NCBI RefSeq assembly: GCF_019443285.1
Contig: NZ_CP080327.1
Span: forward strand, 1,546,001-1,610,000
Direction: 5' to 3'
Origin: Aquisediminimonas profunda
GTDB lineage: Bacteria > Pseudomonadota > Alphaproteobacteria > Sphingomonadales > Sphingomonadaceae
Length of the DNA stretch: 64,000 nucleotides
The translations under genes and the position numbers were made by a program. Under the pieces are notes generated by a model. It did no database searches. It had not been told where the DNA came from and saw only the letters and a program-made list of their open reading frames with translations. Positions within the stretch are counted from its first letter, which is position 1. The number at the start of each line of letters is the position of its first letter. This document shows positions 62,375 through 64,000 of the stretch, in pieces.

Positions 62375-63829
62375 TCACACGGGCAGAAGTCCCAGCTGCT
62401 TGCGCCAGCTCCAACGCCAAATCATCAGCAGGCTCACAGCTGCAAGGCCACCTGCAAGCCCGATCCAGACCCCGACGCCGTGCAATTCAAGCCGGAACGC
62501 AAGGAAAGACCCTGCTCCAATGCCGACCGCCCAATAGCCGACAATGGCAAAGATCATCGGCCAGCGCGTGTCCTGCAAGCCCCGCAGCATGCCCGCGCCG
62601 ACCACCTGCGCGCCGTCGAAGATCTGGAAGGCCGCAGCAACGCCCAGAAAGGACACGGCAAGATCGATGACCGGCGCATTGGCTGCCGTGGGTTCAAGAA
62701 ACAGCTCGATCAGTTGGTGCGGGAAGCTCCACATGAGGATCGCCATGCATGTCATGAACCCGGTGCCAAGCATGAAGGCGGTCCAGCCCGCACGCCTCAG
62801 AGCTTCGGGATCCTTTCTGCCATAGCCAAGCCCGACCCGCACGGTCGCTGCTTGTCCAAGGCCAAGCGGGACCATGAAGCTCAAAGCTGCGATCTGAAGC
62901 GCAACGGCATGGGCTGCAACCGAAGCTTCACTGATCAGACCCATCAACCCGACCGCCGCGGCGAACACTGCGCCTTCAGACCAGAGCGTCAGGGCGATCG
63001 GCACCCCAAGACGCACGATCTTGCCGAAACGCGGCCAATCGCTGCGCCAGAAATGGCCAAGGATGTGAAACCGCCGGAACGCCTTTTGGCGGGCAGCGAC
63101 ACATGCAAGTCCTCCGGCCATGATTGACCAGACAATGGTTGTCGTCAGGCCTCCGCCGAAGATGCCGAGGGCCGGCAAGCCAAAATGGCCGAAAATCAGC
63201 GCCCATCCCAACACCGCATTCATGACCACACCCCAGATGCTGATCGTCAGTATCCAGCCCGGCCGTTCGAGCGCCGACACAAAGCCGCGCAGCGCCTGAA
63301 AGATCAGGAATGGCAGCATGCTCCACATATAGCCGCGCATGAAGGTGCTGGCCGTTGCGGCGAGTGCCTTGTCCTGCCCCAATGCGAGCAGCACCATGTC
63401 CGTATTCCAGAGCACCACCCAAGCAGGAATGACCGCGACGCAGGCAACCCAGACCGATTGGCGGAACCACCGGCGCACTTCGCGGACAGCATTGAATCGG
63501 CGGCCAAGATCTGCCGCCATCATCGGCGCGGCAGCAATCACGAGGCCCATGCAGAAAATGGTCATCGACATGCACAGGTTCAGGCCCAGCGCGGACGCCG
63601 CAAGTGCGCGTGGTCCGAGCCAGCCCATAAGGACGACATCTGTTGCCTGGATGAGCGCCATGGTCAGGTTGGACAGGATCAGCGGCCAGGCAAGCGCCAA
63701 GGTGGCGCGAAACTCGTCGCGCCAGAGATTTCCCTGAACCGGGGCCAGTGCAGGCTTTTCCAACATAGCCGACCAGAATAGCGAATTTGGTCTTTCCGTG
63801 TCATCCCCAAAATAAGACTGCACCGGCAT
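62375..63829 (-). CDS. MATE family efflux transporter
   Basis: 484 residues with 12 predicted membrane helices. The two MatE repeats start at about 45 (LAWPLILSNLTMALIQATDV, GWLGPRALAASALGLNLCMS) and about 265 (KIVRLGVPIALTLWSEGAVF, LGLGQAATVRVGLGYGRKDP). NorM-type sodium- or proton-driven multidrug export is the family role. The ATG at 63829 has GGAAAGG with a 5-base gap and is preferred over the one at 63766. Divergent from the sigma factor gene. Confidence 0.9.
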   Translation of the reverse strand: MPVQSYFGDDTERPNSLFWSAMLEKPALAPVQGNLWRDEFRATLALAWPLILSNLTMALIQATDVVLMGWLGPRALAASALGLNLCMSMTIFCMGLVIAAAPMMAADLGRRFNAVREVRRWFRQSVWVACVAVIPAWVVLWNTDMVLLALGQDKALAATASTFMRGYMWSMLPFLIFQALRGFVSALERPGWILTISIWGVVMNAVLGWALIFGHFGLPALGIFGGGLTTTIVWSIMAGGLACVAARQKAFRRFHILGHFWRSDWPRFGKIVRLGVPIALTLWSEGAVFAAAVGLMGLISEASVAAHAVALQIAALSFMVPLGLGQAATVRVGLGYGRKDPEALRRAGWTAFMLGTGFMTCMAILMWSFPHQLIELFLEPTAANAPVIDLAVSFLGVAAAFQIFDGAQVVGAGMLRGLQDTRWPMIFAIVGYWAVGIGAGSFLAFRLELHGVGVWIGLAGGLAAVSLLMIWRWSWRKQLGLLPV

Positions 63830-63880
63830 TGTAACCTTTCCAGCTTTTCAGCGAAGGACAGGGATGCGAAAGATGCGGTC

Positions 63881-64000
63881 ATGAAAGCGGACGATGCCAG
63901 CCTTCAACGCCTGATGGCGCTTGCCCAGCAGGGCGATGCTGCGGCCTATCGGACCGTGCTTGTTGCCTGCCAGCGTTGGCTCTTGCGGTATTTTTCGGGC
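63881..64000 (+). CDS. ECF-type sigma factor, 3' truncated by window end
   Basis: The first 40 codons are visible: LQRLMALAQQGDAAAYRTVL and then a Trp/Leu-rich helix ending RYFSG. This is the start of region 2 of an ECF sigma-70 factor, of the type often followed by a DUF1109 (NrsF-like) anti-sigma gene. No Shine-Dalgarno is obvious. It is divergent from the MATE gene. The rest lies outside the window. Confidence 0.7.
   Translation, partial: MKADDASLQRLMALAQQGDAAAYRTVLVACQRWLLRYFSG

Overview
The window looks like chromosomal DNA of a GC-rich alphaproteobacterium, most likely a member of the Sphingomonadales. The evidence is the set of lineage-typical families (DUF6456, UPF0262, DUF2849, DUF934, DUF2855), a two-gene methionine synthase, a type II secretion operon that includes gspN, a CIRCE-controlled groESL, and dispersed REP-like palindromes with the core GTCGCCCCTGC. 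No plasmid, phage or insertion-sequence genes were recognised. Most of the window is ordinary core genome.

Layout. 1-5177: a truncated amidohydrolase, a HisKA_2-type sensor kinase, an XRE regulator, a DUF6456 protein and a DUF2855 protein. 5195-11776 (minus): a cation P-type ATPase, a lipoprotein, a cytochrome b561-type protein whose ribosome binding site can be hidden in a hairpin, a YghU-type glutathione transferase and GlpD. 11823-24741 (plus): RNase R, then a tightly overlapped gspCDEFGHIJKLMN operon. 24742-25254: a gene-free stretch with long-range base-pairing potential (a possible structured RNA), a 12-codon minus-strand ORF behind a strong Shine-Dalgarno sequence, and a 28-bp perfect REP-like inverted repeat. 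25255-29133 (minus): a saccharopine-dehydrogenase-like enzyme, a DUF11-like secreted protein, and an overlapping group UPF0262 - GH25 lysozyme - cytidine deaminase - dCTP deaminase.

29213-32839 is the most unusual region. A fused AraC-type regulator and alpha/beta hydrolase is transcribed away from a short, strikingly AT-rich stretch. That stretch carries a 37-codon hydrophobic peptide ORF with its own ribosome binding site, followed by an AurF-like di-iron protein and an OsmC-family protein that lacks the second redox cysteine. I infer that these form one small locus, controlled by the fused regulator, of unknown function.

32975-40889: dnaB, an SDR oxidoreductase, a compact assimilatory sulfate reduction operon (cobA - DUF2849 - cysI - DUF934 - cysH) and astD. 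41045-49693: a YadA-type trimeric autotransporter with an overlapping secreted-protein gene, SelO, an alpha/beta hydrolase, a nitronate monooxygenase-like enzyme, a membrane protein, a flavodoxin-like protein and a hotdog thioesterase. 49693-53879: an acyl-CoA dehydrogenase, a phosphotransferase fused to a DUF6285-like tail, and an isolated Tad-pilus ATPase gene cpaF.

53988-59529 is a methionine cycle operon read on the minus strand: ArsR-methyltransferase regulator (SahR-like), metF, metH part 1, metH part 2. A perfect 24-bp palindrome sits just upstream of the regulator and is the obvious operator. 59749-62344: an alanine-rich lipoprotein, terminators, groEL, groES, the CIRCE operator and a recognisable promoter. 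62375-64000: a MATE transporter and the first 40 codons of an ECF sigma factor cut by the window end.
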